Origin: Cellvibrio zantedeschiae
GTDB lineage: Bacteria > Pseudomonadota > Gammaproteobacteria > Pseudomonadales > Cellvibrionaceae
Reading direction: 5' to 3'
DNA length: 64,000 nt
Assembly: GCF_014652535.1 (NCBI RefSeq)
Contig: NZ_BMYZ01000002.1
Coordinates: forward strand, 248,001 to 312,000
Numbering within the stretch: the first letter of the stretch is position 1; each line of letters starts with the position of its first letter. Below, in pieces: positions 8,940-18,483 of the stretch. The notes beneath the pieces were generated by a model, which was not told where the DNA came from, searched no databases, and was given only the letters and a program-made list of their open reading frames with translations. The translations under genes and the position numbers were made by a program.

Positions 8940-9935
8940 TTACGGATCAAGCAACCCCGCACGAATCGCAATAATTTTCGGTAACGCAATTTGAAATGCT
9001 TTTACTAACTCTGGATCAAATTGTTTGTTGGATTCATTGAGAATGTAATTGGTCGTATCTTCAATCGACCAAGGCTCTTTATAAGGGCGTTTGCTGGTGA
9101 GTGCATCGAATACATCGGCGAGTGCAACTATGCGTGCTTCAAGTGGAATAGCTTCGCCGGCTAATCCATGTGGGTAGCCGTTGCCATCCCATTTTTCGTG
9201 ATGATAGAGCGCAATGCGGCTGGCCAGTTGTAAAAGTGTTGAGCTGTCGTCGCCAATAATTTCTGCGCCGACCTGTGCGTGGGTTTTCATGATTTCCCAT
9301 TCGTCGGGTGTGAGCTTGCCGGGCTTTTGTAGAACCGCGTCGGGGATGCCCATTTTGCCGACGTCGTGCATGGGTGCTGCATTAAATAATTCTTCTGCAT
9401 CTACTGCGCTCATACCGGCGGCCAAGGCGATTTCGCGTGCGAAATGGCTCATGCGGATTACATGTAAACCTGTTTCGTTATCTTTGTATTCGGCGGCGCG
9501 GCCTAGCCGCTGAATAATTTGCAAACGGGTTTCGCGCAATATTTTTGCGCTGACTAACGACAGTTGGGATTTAATTCGCGCGAGCACAATGGGCGCGCTC
9601 ACAGGTTTGGTAATGTAATCCACACAGCCCACAGCAAAGCCTTCTGTTTCGTCGCGGTCATCTGCAAGTGCAGTCACAAATATAACGGGAATACTTTGCG
9701 TATCCGGATTTTGTTTGAGGCGCTGGCAAGATTCCAATCCGGTGAGGCCGGGCATCATAATGTCGAGTAAAATTAATTGCGGCTGTTCAGCTTGTGCGAG
9801 TGCTATGGCCTTCTCGCCGTCGCGGGCAAAAATCAGTTGGTAATCATGCTGCAATATTTGCCGCAACACTTGCAGGTTAAGTGGTTCGTCATCGACGACT
9901 AAAATAATTGGGCGGCTATCGCGATGTGTGATCAT
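8940..9935 (-). CDS. Response regulator with HD-GYP cyclic-di-GMP phosphodiesterase domain
   Basis: 331 residues. An N-terminal receiver domain (about 10-125) has the acidic pair in VVDDE, the phosphorylation aspartate in LLDIMMPG and the lysine in DYITKPVS. The HD-GYP domain follows (about 150-325) with the metal ligands in MHDVGKMGIPD and the signature HHEKWDGNGYP, so it should hydrolyse cyclic di-GMP when phosphorylated. It begins 17 bases after the stop of the hybrid kinase 9953-13228 on the same strand, so the two are almost certainly one operon and a signalling pair. GAGAAG lies before the ATG. Confidence 0.95.
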   Translation of the reverse strand: MITHRDSRPIILVVDDEPLNLQVLRQILQHDYQLIFARDGEKAIALAQAEQPQLILLDIMMPGLTGLESCQRLKQNPDTQSIPVIFVTALADDRDETEGFAVGCVDYITKPVSAPIVLARIKSQLSLVSAKILRETRLQIIQRLGRAAEYKDNETGLHVIRMSHFAREIALAAGMSAVDAEELFNAAPMHDVGKMGIPDAVLQKPGKLTPDEWEIMKTHAQVGAEIIGDDSSTLLQLASRIALYHHEKWDGNGYPHGLAGEAIPLEARIVALADVFDALTSKRPYKEPWSIEDTTNYILNESNKQFDPELVKAFQIALPKIIAIRAGLLDP

Positions 9936-9952
9936 GGTGCTTCTCTAGAAGG

Positions 9953-12900
9953 TTAATTTGGTCGTTTAACCCAGTTGGCTGAACTCATCCATTCTTCCAG
10001 CAACGCAGTTGCTGCATCGAAATCAAATTGATCAAGCGCGTTTTCCAATTGCGACCAATCTGCTTCTGACAATAATTTTTTTAATTCACCCAAGCTTTCG
10101 TCATCAATTGCAGAATGTTTGCAGGTGTCGGCGATGCGTTGAAGTAAAGCGAGTGGAACTTCGCTGTTAGCTTTTTGCGTTTGCGAGGGTACCGGTGTGC
10201 GATTGCGAACGTGTGTTTCTACTTCGCTTAACGCCAGTGCAAGTGATGCAAGTTGTGTTGGCTCCGGCTTTGGATTTTGTTCTATCTCCGCCAATATTTT
10301 TGTCACTTGATTAAGGCCAAGGTTGGCGGCTGCGCCTTTGAATCTGTGTGCGAGGGCCTGGCTGTTTTTGCTATCTGCGAATAGCGGATTGCGTTTGATT
10401 TCTTCACAAAATTGAGCGATCGCTTTATACAATCGGTCGCTATCGCCCCAGCGCGCCTCGGCAGTGGCTGTATCTATTAGCACAGGCTTTGAATCTACTG
10501 GGCGATTATTGTTTGTTGTTGATTGCGGGTTGGCAACATTCAGGCTTAGGCAGCTGGCCATTTCGGCATAGAGCGCGGTTTTGTCGATAGGCTTGGAGGC
10601 AAAACCATTCATGCCTGCATCGTAGGCATCCTGCCGATCTTTGGGCAGTACACTGGCGGTAAGGGCGATGATAGGAATGGAGTTGCGATGCTGCAATTTT
10701 TCCCATTCGCGAATAATTTTGCTCGCTTGCAGGCCGTCCACATCCGGCATTTGGATATCCATAAGAATAAGGTCGAAGATTTCCTCTTGAAATTTGGTCC
10801 AGGCGTCCAGGCCATTGCTGGCGCTGCGTACTTGATGCCCATCGCGCTTGAGCATTAATTCCAGTAGCTCAATGTTTTGCGGTACATCATCTGCAATCAG
10901 GATTTTTAGTGGCGGAAGCTGCGCACCTGTGTGTTTTTCCGGGCGGACTTGGGGGCTTGCGACCGTAAGCGGCAACTTGATGGTAAAGCGGCTTCCCTGG
11001 CCCTCGGTGCTGGTGACATTGATGGTGCCACCCATGAGTTCCGAGAGTTGGCGGGCAATAGACGTGCCTAAACCTGTGCCGCCAAAACGACGGGCCATGG
11101 AGGCATCGGCTTGGGTAAAGGGTGTGAAAATGTGCTCGATGCGGTCGGCAGCTATGCCTATGCCGGTATCGATAACTTGCAGTTGTACACCTTTATACAT
11201 GTTATCCACCTCAAGCCGAACTTCGCCTTTCAGGGTGAATTTAACCGCGTTGCCAATGATATTGACCAGGATTTGGCGAACGCGTAGCTCGTCTCCTATC
11301 AGATAATCGTGGGTTCCATTCGGGTAATCCAAAATCAAGGCCAAGCCTTTTTTATCGGCCTGCAATTGCTGCTCGGCGATTATCTGCTCGCACAATTGGC
11401 GAAGGGAAAAAGGGCGTTTGTCCAGCTCGAGTGCACCGCGCTCCATCTTTGCGGTATCCAGAATATCGTTTAGCAAGCCGAGCAGTGAACGCGCGGAATA
11501 GCGAACCGTCTGCATGTGTTTTTGCTGAAGGGCGTTGAGCGGCGAATCCATGAGCAGTTCGGTAAAGCCAATAATCGCGTTCATGGGGGTGCGAATTTCG
11601 TGGCTCATATTGGCGAGGAACATGCCCTTGGCTACGGCGGCTTGCTCGGCGCGGTCTTTGGCGATAAGCAGGTCGTGCTCCATGGCTTTGCGATCGGTGA
11701 GGTCTATGGCAACTTTAAAGACTTTCCAGGGTTTTCCGCCTACATCCAAAATCGGGTTATAGGCGGCCTGAATCCAGATTGAGTTACCTTGGCGACCAAT
11801 GCGCCTATATTCGCCGCTTTGGAATTTGCCCGCCTTGAGATTTTCCCAAAAAATTTTGTAGTCTGCGCTGCCGGATTCTTCTTCCGAACACAGAATGCGA
11901 TGGTGACGCCCCGCAAGTTCTTCTTTGCTGTAACCCGTAAGCCGCAAAAAATTATCGTTTACGGCGATGATAAAACCATCCATATCAAATTCGGCTACGG
12001 CGAGCCCACGTCCAATAGCTTGTACCACGCCTTCAAATTCATTCGCGCGCAAGATTGAATCCGAGATATCGATAATCACCCCGTCGATCCATACGGGTTT
12101 GTCTGACTCGTCGTAAACACCGCAGGAGGTTTCAGAAACCCAGTGTTCTCTGCCATCTTTATGGATGACGCGGTATTCGCAATGCAGCGAGCGTTTGTTG
12201 CGCAGGGCGTCCTGTAATTGTTTGTCGATGCGCGCTATGTCATCCGGGTGAATAACATCGCCGATGTTGATGCGGCCCGACATAAAATCTTCTGCATTCC
12301 AGCCAGTGAGCCGTTGCACCGCGTCGCTTATAAAAAAAGTGCGCCAGGGCGGAGCCAGTTCGCAGCGAAAGGTAATGCCCGGCATGTTGCTAATTAAACT
12401 GCTGTATTGCTGTTCGCGTTCGCGCAACCGCGATTCGCTGCCCTGCAGCTGGGTGTAAAGTTGGCGATAACGCAGCAGCAGGTTACCCGCAAGCGCAAAT
12501 ACGCTTAAGGCGATAGTGGTGGCAGTGATGATAGAGGCAAGGAAGATATGGTTTTCAGTGATCTCGGTGGCATTGTTCAGCGTTCCAAAAAAACGCGCAG
12601 CTTTCATACCGGTGTAATGCATGCCTGCAATCGCAAAGCCCATTACCACACTGGCGAGCAGGTTCTTTTGCAGGTAAGTCAGCTGACGCTGCTCGCGCAA
12701 ACCAAAGCGAATCCATAGCGCAATTATGGCCAGCATAACGGCAACCAGAATTGAAACGCCAAACCAAACAGGGTCGTACTTAAGCGTCATGCTCATGTGC
12801 ATAGCGGCCATGCCGGAGTAATGCATGGTGCCAATACCTGCGCCTACAAGCACCCCACCCAGCAGTAACCGCTTTTGGCTTATGGATTCGCTCGACAGCA

Positions 12901-13228
12901 TTTGTAACGCAACCCAGGATGCAAATACTGATGGTGCCATGGAGGCGAGCGTAATCAGCGGGTCGTAGTGAACATGGTCGCCCAGGCGAAATGCGAGCAT
13001 GCCAATGAAGTGCATGGACCAAATACCGCCACCCATCGCCAATGAACCCGTTAGCAATGCAATCTGTGCATGCATACCTTTGGGTGCCCGGCTTGCCATG
13101 GCCGCGATTTGTAAGCCGATATAGGACGAGCCAATAGCAATCAAAATAGAAAGGGTGACCAACCAAGGATTGTAAGTTCCATGGATAAGTGTGGCGGGGT
13201 CGATGTCGACGACAAAAAGATTCTGCAT
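9953..13228 (-). CDS. MHYT-domain hybrid sensor histidine kinase
   Basis: About 1091 residues. Domains in order: MHYT membrane sensor with seven predicted segments and the motifs MHFIGM, MHYSGM and MHYTGM (about 20-230), two PAS domains (about 275-515), HisKA with the H-box MSHEIRTPMNAIIGF, HATPase (DTGIGIAADRI, RRFGGTGLG), a receiver domain (LIADDVPQN, LMDIQMPDVDG) and a C-terminal HPt domain with the phospho-histidine motif AHRFKGAAANLG. MHYT domains are proposed to sense oxygen, CO or NO through copper. The ATG at 13228 gives a normal start for the family; a GTG at 13276 is possible and neither has a strong ribosome site. The phosphorelay most likely feeds the HD-GYP regulator encoded next. 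Confidence 0.93.
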   Translation of the reverse strand: MQNLFVVDIDPATLIHGTYNPWLVTLSILIAIGSSYIGLQIAAMASRAPKGMHAQIALLTGSLAMGGGIWSMHFIGMLAFRLGDHVHYDPLITLASMAPSVFASWVALQMLSSESISQKRLLLGGVLVGAGIGTMHYSGMAAMHMSMTLKYDPVWFGVSILVAVMLAIIALWIRFGLREQRQLTYLQKNLLASVVMGFAIAGMHYTGMKAARFFGTLNNATEITENHIFLASIITATTIALSVFALAGNLLLRYRQLYTQLQGSESRLREREQQYSSLISNMPGITFRCELAPPWRTFFISDAVQRLTGWNAEDFMSGRINIGDVIHPDDIARIDKQLQDALRNKRSLHCEYRVIHKDGREHWVSETSCGVYDESDKPVWIDGVIIDISDSILRANEFEGVVQAIGRGLAVAEFDMDGFIIAVNDNFLRLTGYSKEELAGRHHRILCSEEESGSADYKIFWENLKAGKFQSGEYRRIGRQGNSIWIQAAYNPILDVGGKPWKVFKVAIDLTDRKAMEHDLLIAKDRAEQAAVAKGMFLANMSHEIRTPMNAIIGFTELLMDSPLNALQQKHMQTVRYSARSLLGLLNDILDTAKMERGALELDKRPFSLRQLCEQIIAEQQLQADKKGLALILDYPNGTHDYLIGDELRVRQILVNIIGNAVKFTLKGEVRLEVDNMYKGVQLQVIDTGIGIAADRIEHIFTPFTQADASMARRFGGTGLGTSIARQLSELMGGTINVTSTEGQGSRFTIKLPLTVASPQVRPEKHTGAQLPPLKILIADDVPQNIELLELMLKRDGHQVRSASNGLDAWTKFQEEIFDLILMDIQMPDVDGLQASKIIREWEKLQHRNSIPIIALTASVLPKDRQDAYDAGMNGFASKPIDKTALYAEMASCLSLNVANPQSTTNNNRPVDSKPVLIDTATAEARWGDSDRLYKAIAQFCEEIKRNPLFADSKNSQALAHRFKGAAANLGLNQVTKILAEIEQNPKPEPTQLASLALALSEVETHVRNRTPVPSQTQKANSEVPLALLQRIADTCKHSAIDDESLGELKKLLSEADWSQLENALDQFDFDAATALLEEWMSSANWVKRPN

Positions 13229-13508
13229 GAGCGAGATGAGCAAATAGAAAAGATTACATTGAAGCCTAGTAGACACCTATTCGGTCGTCCATCTTGTGGC
13301 GCCTGAAGAATTATTTTTGCTGATTTTTTTGCAAGAAGGATCACCTGAAAAAGGTGAACTAATAACTATCTAAAAATAAGTCCGAAAATGCTGACTATTA
13401 AGTGCTGTAATGCTTCGTAAATATGAGTAAAAAGCTACCCGCCTCGCGGTGTTTTCGCCAACAATCGTAGCCCCCTTATAGGGTTCACCTAATAAAAACG
13501 AGGACACT

Positions 13509-15020
13509 ATGAATATAAGAATAGTTAAATTCGGCATGGCAGGTTTATTGGCAATGACATATTCAATCGCAAGCTGGGCAGAGTCACTTGGGCAGTTTGC
13601 GAATCACACCGATGTAGGTGCAGTTAAGCACGCGGGTAAAGTAGTTTATGACCCGGCGCAGCAGACCTACAAAATCAGCGCGTCTGGCAAAAACATGTGG
13701 GGCGCTGAAGACCAATTGCATTACGCCTTCAATCAGATCGCTGGCGATTTTATCGTGCAAGCGCAAGTTGCGTTTGAAGGTGAGGGCGTAGATCCCCACC
13801 GCAAAATTGGCTGGAATGTTCGCAGCAGTTTGGATACAGCATCTCCCAACATCAACACGGCAATTCATGGCGATGGTCTGGTTTCTTTGCAGTTCCGTGA
13901 AACATCTGGCGGCGAAACTGATCAATACCCAATGCAAATAAAAGCGGCGAATGTTATTCAGCTTGAGCGCCGCGGCGATACTTATATTTTTAGCGCAGCA
14001 AAAAAAGGCGAGCCGTTTCAGATTACGTCTGTTTCCCATGTGAAGTTGGGCGAAAAAGTCTATGTAGGTTTGGCTTTGACTGCGCACAACGCCGATGTGG
14101 TTGAAACTGCCATTGCTTCAAATGTGCGAATTACAATTCCTGCGGCTAAGGATTTCAAACCTTACAAAGATTACATTGGCAGCAATTTGGAAATTCTGGA
14201 TTTAACCACGGGCAATAGCCGAATTGTGTTCCGCGCACCCGATTCAATCCAGGCACCGAATTGGACGCACGATGGAAAGTCACTTATTTATAATTCAAAT
14301 GGTTTGCTTTACAACTTTGACATCGCCAGTGGAAAACCCACGGTAATAAACACGGGTTATGCGAAATACAATAACAATGATCATGTCTTGTCCTGGGATG
14401 GCAAGCAAATTGGTATTAGCAGTCATGTGAAAGAAGATAGCAACAATTCAACGCTCTATACCCTGCCTATTAAGGGCAGTAGCAAGCCTGTACAAATCAA
14501 TGCAACGGGTGCGGGTCATTCGTATCTACACGGTTTTTCACCGGACGATAAAAAACTGGTATTCACTGGTCAGCGCAATGGTACGTTTAATATTTTTACC
14601 ATTGATTTAAAAACCAAAAAAGAAACACAGCTAACAACATCTCCTGCGTTGGATGATGGCGCAGAATATACGCCTGATGGTAAGTATATTTATTTCAACT
14701 CTAATCGTACCGGTTTGATGCAATTGTGGCGCATGCTTGCAGACGGCAGTAAACAAGAGCAACTGACCTTCGACAATCACAACAATTGGTTTCCCCATGT
14801 TTCTCCCGATGGTAAAAAAATTGTGTTCTTGTCTTATATGACCGATATAGATCCCAACGAGCATCCGTTTTATCGTCACGTTTATTTACGTGAGATGCCG
14901 ATTGATGGCGGTGAAGCAAAAATTATTGCTTACGTTTACGGGGGGCAAGGCACAATCAACGTTCCCAGTTGGTCGCCCGATGGAACCAAAATTGCGTTCG
15001 TTAGCAATACCAAAATGTAA
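13509..15020 (+). CDS. Secreted TolB/PD40-type beta-propeller protein
   Basis: 503 residues. A signal peptide (ends near ASWA) exports it. Residues about 30-210 resemble a DUF1349/LamG-like sandwich; residues about 225-500 carry PD40-type blades (APNWTHDGKSLIYNSN, FSPDDKKLVFTGQRNGTFNIF, YTPDGKYIYFNSNRTG, VSPDGKKIVFLSY, SWSPDGTKIAFVSN). Proteins of this build are often linked to carbohydrate or peptide handling in the periplasm, but no catalytic motif is visible. GAGG stands before the ATG. A strong terminator follows 20 bases after the stop, so it is transcribed alone. Confidence 0.9.
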   Translation: MNIRIVKFGMAGLLAMTYSIASWAESLGQFANHTDVGAVKHAGKVVYDPAQQTYKISASGKNMWGAEDQLHYAFNQIAGDFIVQAQVAFEGEGVDPHRKIGWNVRSSLDTASPNINTAIHGDGLVSLQFRETSGGETDQYPMQIKAANVIQLERRGDTYIFSAAKKGEPFQITSVSHVKLGEKVYVGLALTAHNADVVETAIASNVRITIPAAKDFKPYKDYIGSNLEILDLTTGNSRIVFRAPDSIQAPNWTHDGKSLIYNSNGLLYNFDIASGKPTVINTGYAKYNNNDHVLSWDGKQIGISSHVKEDSNNSTLYTLPIKGSSKPVQINATGAGHSYLHGFSPDDKKLVFTGQRNGTFNIFTIDLKTKKETQLTTSPALDDGAEYTPDGKYIYFNSNRTGLMQLWRMLADGSKQEQLTFDNHNNWFPHVSPDGKKIVFLSYMTDIDPNEHPFYRHVYLREMPIDGGEAKIIAYVYGGQGTINVPSWSPDGTKIAFVSNTKM

Positions 15021-15039
15021 GCAAAGAATCATGTGTGTT

Positions 15040-15065
15040 GGGCGCCTTAGGGCGCCCTTTTTTTT
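15040..15065 (+). terminator. Rho-independent terminator
   Basis: GGGCGCC, loop TTAG, GGCGCCC, then eight T. It ends the propeller-protein transcript. Confidence 0.95.
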
Positions 15066-15147
15066 GCCCAATTTTGTGAGTTGCGTGTCAACCGATTCCG
15101 CACTGGTGCGTTAAAGGAGTATCGCAAACAGAAAAGAGGGTTGGGTT

Positions 15148-16155
15148 ATGGAAGTCAGATGTAAATATAAGTTGAGTGCGTATATTTTTGCTTCATGTTT
15201 GTTAAGCATAACGGCAAGTGCGGCAACCTCGCCGGTAATGGCAAATGCGCTGCGCACTCATGCAGCCACGCAAACGGCGCAGAATAATGCTGCTTGCACT
15301 GCTATTCAGCCATTCTATTGGGAAATTGGTAATCAAACGGAGGCTTTGGCTTCTGGCTCGGTAGGCGGTAGAACTTACACGGCAAACACGCTTATGCCTA
15401 TTGCATCTGCATCTAAATGGATCTTTGGCGCTTATGTGGTTCAAGCGCGTCAGGGGCAATTGAATCAGGATGATATAGCCGCATTAACTATGTCTTCTGG
15501 TTACACCAATTTTGGTTCGACTTCCTGTGTAAAACTTTTAGCTGCAATCAGAGATGCGCAGACCGTAAATCAATGTTTTCAAACCGATAATCCAAGAGGT
15601 GGGAATAACGCTGATTACAATGCAGATGCGCTCGGAAAATTCTTTTATAACGGTGGTCATTTTCAAAAGCTCGCACTGGATTTAGGCTTGGGTGCAGACA
15701 ATAACACTGCGCTGCAACGCGATATGCAAATGTACTTGGGCACTGATTTTAAATTTACTTTTGGTTCGCCGCAGTTGGCTGGTGGTGTAAATACCTCGGC
15801 CAGTAATTACGCGATTTTCTTGCGAAAAATTCTTAACAAGCAACTTTATATTGGTGATTTTCTCGGAGCATATTCGGTCTGCACTAATCCCAAAACCTGC
15901 ACTAACGCGATTTACACTCCCGTACCTGCAAATTTACGTTGGGATTATTCGTTGGGGCATTGGGTTGAGTCAGATCCTGTGTCAGGCGACGGAGCATTTA
16001 GCAGTGCAGGTGCGTTTGGTTTTTATCCGTGGATTGATAAAAGTAAAACTTTTTATGGAATTATTGCGCGCAAAGATAGCGCAGGCAGCGGTTCTGATTC
16101 ATCAGCATGCGGCCGCTTGATCCGTAAAGCCTGGGTGACCGGAAGAGCGCAGTAA
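15148..16155 (+). CDS. Secreted serine hydrolase of the beta-lactamase/penicillin-binding fold
   Basis: 335 residues with a signal peptide (LSAYIFASCLLSITASAA). The motif IASASKWI gives the SxxK catalytic serine and lysine of the beta-lactamase/transpeptidase-like superfamily. Near the C-terminus DGAFSSAGAFGFYPWID sits where the third motif (HTG/KTG) of the family is found, here without the usual basic residue. Six or more cysteines suggest disulfides. It may be an esterase or peptidase and not a true beta-lactamase. AGAGGG precedes the ATG by seven bases. Confidence 0.82.
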   Translation: MEVRCKYKLSAYIFASCLLSITASAATSPVMANALRTHAATQTAQNNAACTAIQPFYWEIGNQTEALASGSVGGRTYTANTLMPIASASKWIFGAYVVQARQGQLNQDDIAALTMSSGYTNFGSTSCVKLLAAIRDAQTVNQCFQTDNPRGGNNADYNADALGKFFYNGGHFQKLALDLGLGADNNTALQRDMQMYLGTDFKFTFGSPQLAGGVNTSASNYAIFLRKILNKQLYIGDFLGAYSVCTNPKTCTNAIYTPVPANLRWDYSLGHWVESDPVSGDGAFSSAGAFGFYPWIDKSKTFYGIIARKDSAGSGSDSSACGRLIRKAWVTGRAQ

Positions 16156-16182
16156 AAATCTAGTAATGGGATGATTTTCCTT

Positions 16183-16214
16183 TACGGCCATTCCTGATAA
16201 GAATGGCCGTTTAG
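16183..16214 (+). terminator. Hairpin terminator after the serine hydrolase
   Basis: ACGGCCATTC pairs with GAATGGCCGT around a 7-base loop; the following bases are only moderately T-rich (TTAGTTTAGG). Confidence 0.7.
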
Positions 16215-16299
16215 TTTAGGCATATTTTATTTCGGCTCTAGCAAGAGCTGGGTTCATGGCATATCCTGCGCGAATTACATATTTTCCGAAGGTATACCC

Positions 16300-17322
16300 A
16301 TGTTGTTGAAGGTTGGTCAGTTAGCAAAACAAGTTTGCTTAAGTGTTCGCACGCTGCATCACTATGATGAAATTGGTTTACTTTCACCCTCTGTACGTAC
16401 CGATGCTGGGCACAGACTTTACAACACCAAAGATATTTCCCGTTTGCATCGCATTCAGGCGCTCAAACAACTTGGAATTCCGCTTCAAAAAATTGCTGAC
16501 ATTATTCAGGAAAATTCTCAACCTCTGCCAGATATTATCGCGCAACAAATTGCCAATCTTGAACGCGAGCTTGAACAAGCCACACAACTTAAGGCCAAGC
16601 TCATTAAGTTACAGGAAAATCTGAACACAGCACATGAGCCGGATATAGCGGGCTGGCTTGATACTTTGGCGTTAATGAATGTCTACGAAAAATATTTAAC
16701 AGCAGAAGAAATTGAAGAGCTGAATAGCCATGCGTTTGCCGTCAAACATGAAATCGACCACGAATGGCCGGAGATGGTTAAAAAGCTACAGGCGATGATG
16801 GATAAAAAAGTGCCAGCTGATGCTGACGAGGTGACAGAGTTTGTTATTCTGTGGACGGAAAAGCTGGAGCGTTTGGTTGGGCATAATCCCAATTTATTAT
16901 TAAAAATTCATTTCATGTCGAATGAAACTGAAATGCGAATACAGCGCGGTATTAGTCAGGAGATGACAGCGTATCTCGGTGAAGCTATGAGTGCTTTGCA
17001 CCAGAAGATTTTCACCAAATATCTCTCGCCCGAACAAATACAGTTGCTGAATAAAAATCGACAAAAAAATAAAGAAGACTGGCCACCGCTCATTGCGGCA
17101 ATTCGTGAAAAAATGCAGGCCGGCGTTGATTCCGAAAGTGAAGAAGTTAAGCCGCTTGCGATGAAATGGAAAACATTATTTGAAACATCCGCAACGGGTG
17201 GTGATCCGGACATTGCGGAAAGATTGCGTCTGGCATACGAGCGTGAACCTTTGCTTATTCAGGGCACTGGTCTTGATCAGGAGTTGTTTACCTATATTCG
17301 TCAGGCTATGGATGGCTTATGA
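16300..17322 (+). CDS. MerR-family transcriptional regulator with TipAS-like effector region
   Basis: 340 residues. The first 70 residues are a MerR winged helix (VGQLAKQVCLSVRTLHHYDEIGLLSP), followed by a dimerisation coiled coil (about 75-115). The rest contains two related alpha-helical segments (YEKYLTAEEIEELN... and FTKYLSPEQIQLLNK...), resembling a duplicated TipAS/antibiotic-recognition domain, so it probably binds a small drug-like or hydrophobic molecule. AAGG lies before the ATG. A methyltransferase gene follows, with a MerR-type operator candidate between them, suggesting the target gene. Confidence 0.9.
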   Translation: MLLKVGQLAKQVCLSVRTLHHYDEIGLLSPSVRTDAGHRLYNTKDISRLHRIQALKQLGIPLQKIADIIQENSQPLPDIIAQQIANLERELEQATQLKAKLIKLQENLNTAHEPDIAGWLDTLALMNVYEKYLTAEEIEELNSHAFAVKHEIDHEWPEMVKKLQAMMDKKVPADADEVTEFVILWTEKLERLVGHNPNLLLKIHFMSNETEMRIQRGISQEMTAYLGEAMSALHQKIFTKYLSPEQIQLLNKNRQKNKEDWPPLIAAIREKMQAGVDSESEEVKPLAMKWKTLFETSATGGDPDIAERLRLAYEREPLLIQGTGLDQELFTYIRQAMDGL

Positions 17323-17341
17323 GGGATAATCTATAAAATGC

Positions 17342-17394
17342 TTGCTCCTAACGTAAGGTGAGGTTTTAAGGTGGCCACAATCGAGTCACCTTAA
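17342..17394 (+). promoter_or_regulatory. Candidate MerR-type promoter/operator before the methyltransferase gene
   Basis: TTGCTC (17342-17347) and TAAGGT (17367-17372) are spaced by 19 bases, the long spacing that MerR-family activators compensate. Inside the spacer lies the dyad CCTAAC...GTGAGG (five of six positions symmetric). A second inverted repeat, TTAAGGTG / CACCTTAA with 13 bases between (17366-17394), overlaps the -10. Inferred only; no binding data. Confidence 0.5.
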
Positions 17395-17410
17395 TCTAAC
17401 AGGAACCTCT

Positions 17411-18301
17411 ATGTACGATGCCATCTCCAGTGTTATGCAAAAGCAATTCTGTACGGCGCACAATCTTGATAATGCCAAGCCTAGCAGCCAGGCAGTTGCA
17501 GTTTGGCGAGCAGCTCATCAAATACTTGAACAACCCCTTATTTTTAATGATCCCCTCGCGCTAAAAATCCTTGGTGCCGCAAAATCAGATGTGGTCGATA
17601 AACTTGAGTCGCACAAAGACCCGCTCAGTTCAGCCATGCGGGTTGCCATTGCTGTACGCAGCCAGTTTGCGGAAGATGAACGTGAGGCAGCACTAGAGTT
17701 TGGCGTGAATCAATATGTAATTCTGGGCGCGGGGCTGGACACTTACGCATACCGCAGTAAAAAACCGCATGAAAAAGTATTTGAAGTGGATTTGCCCGAC
17801 ACCCAAGCAATGAAAGTTTCACGGCTTAAGCAACAGGAAATTAATCCCACATGTTCTGTACATTATGTGGCTTGTGATTTTGAGGAAAATGCCTTGGAAA
17901 AAAGTTTGCTTGCAGCAGGTTTTGACAAAAATCAAAAAGCATTTTTTTCGTGTTTAGGTGTAGTGACTTATTTGGATTTAAGTGCGTTTGAACAAACGCT
18001 TCGGTTTATCACTAGCTGCGCTCCCGGTTCAATATTAACTTTTGACTATATTGTTGACCCCAATAACTTGAGCGAAATAGAACGAATAGTGCTCGATGTA
18101 TTATCGGCGCAATTAGCTGCGGGCGGTGAACCGCTGAAATGTTTTTTTGATCCGCAGCTGCTCGCTAAAAAATTGAGTGATTTAGGATTTTCGCATATTG
18201 AAGACATAAGTCCTGATTACCTTAATAATCGTTATCTCGCAGCGCGCAACGATGGTTTGCGAGTGGGAAATGTCACACGCATGTTTATCGCAATCGTATA
18301 G
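17411..18301 (+). CDS. SAM-dependent methyltransferase, Tcmp/leucine-carboxyl-methyltransferase type (TIGR00027)
   Basis: 296 residues. The SAM-binding motif YVILGAGLDTYAYR and the acidic residue in VFEVDLPDTQ identify the class I methyltransferase family related to LCMT/PPM1. Members often methylate carboxylates or polyketide-like small molecules; the substrate here is unknown. AGGAACC lies eight bases before the ATG. Its position after a MerR/TipAS-like regulator suggests induction by a small molecule. Confidence 0.88.
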   Translation: MYDAISSVMQKQFCTAHNLDNAKPSSQAVAVWRAAHQILEQPLIFNDPLALKILGAAKSDVVDKLESHKDPLSSAMRVAIAVRSQFAEDEREAALEFGVNQYVILGAGLDTYAYRSKKPHEKVFEVDLPDTQAMKVSRLKQQEINPTCSVHYVACDFEENALEKSLLAAGFDKNQKAFFSCLGVVTYLDLSAFEQTLRFITSCAPGSILTFDYIVDPNNLSEIERIVLDVLSAQLAAGGEPLKCFFDPQLLAKKLSDLGFSHIEDISPDYLNNRYLAARNDGLRVGNVTRMFIAIV

Positions 18302-18339
18302 GAACCGCTGAAGAATTAACTTGCTTGGTCTGGCGTTGT

Positions 18340-18402
18340 TTAATTTCATTAAAAATGCTCATTTACTTCGTGTAAACTCCGCCTTTTTAATAAAATTTGC
18401 CT
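18340..18402. repeat. Dispersed repeat shared with 25625-25692
   Basis: TTTACTTCGTGTAAACTCCG and the A/T-rich bases around it align with the reverse complement of the bamD/rluD intergenic hairpin over about 55 bases. TTTAC...GTAAA is a short inverted repeat. Confidence 0.6.
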
Positions 18403-18483
18403 AGCCATACCCGCGCCGTAAACATTTTTTAGCGATTCCTTTAATAAAATAACAGATATTGTTTTTCAAAAAGGATTCAAATC

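Noticed and set aside
7242-8940. Integron cassette array with attC sites
   Set aside because: Small genes on one strand separated by similar repeats suggested it, but the repeats lack the paired GTTRRRY / RYYYAAC core sites of attC and one lies upstream of its gene.
15148-16155. True beta-lactamase (antibiotic resistance gene)
   Set aside because: Only the SxxK motif is clear; the YxN/SDN and KTG motifs of known classes could not be placed, so only serine hydrolase is claimed.
16250-16275. Sigma-54 promoter before the MerR gene (TGGCATATCCTGCGC)
   Set aside because: The -24 half is good but the -12 TTGC is not matched.
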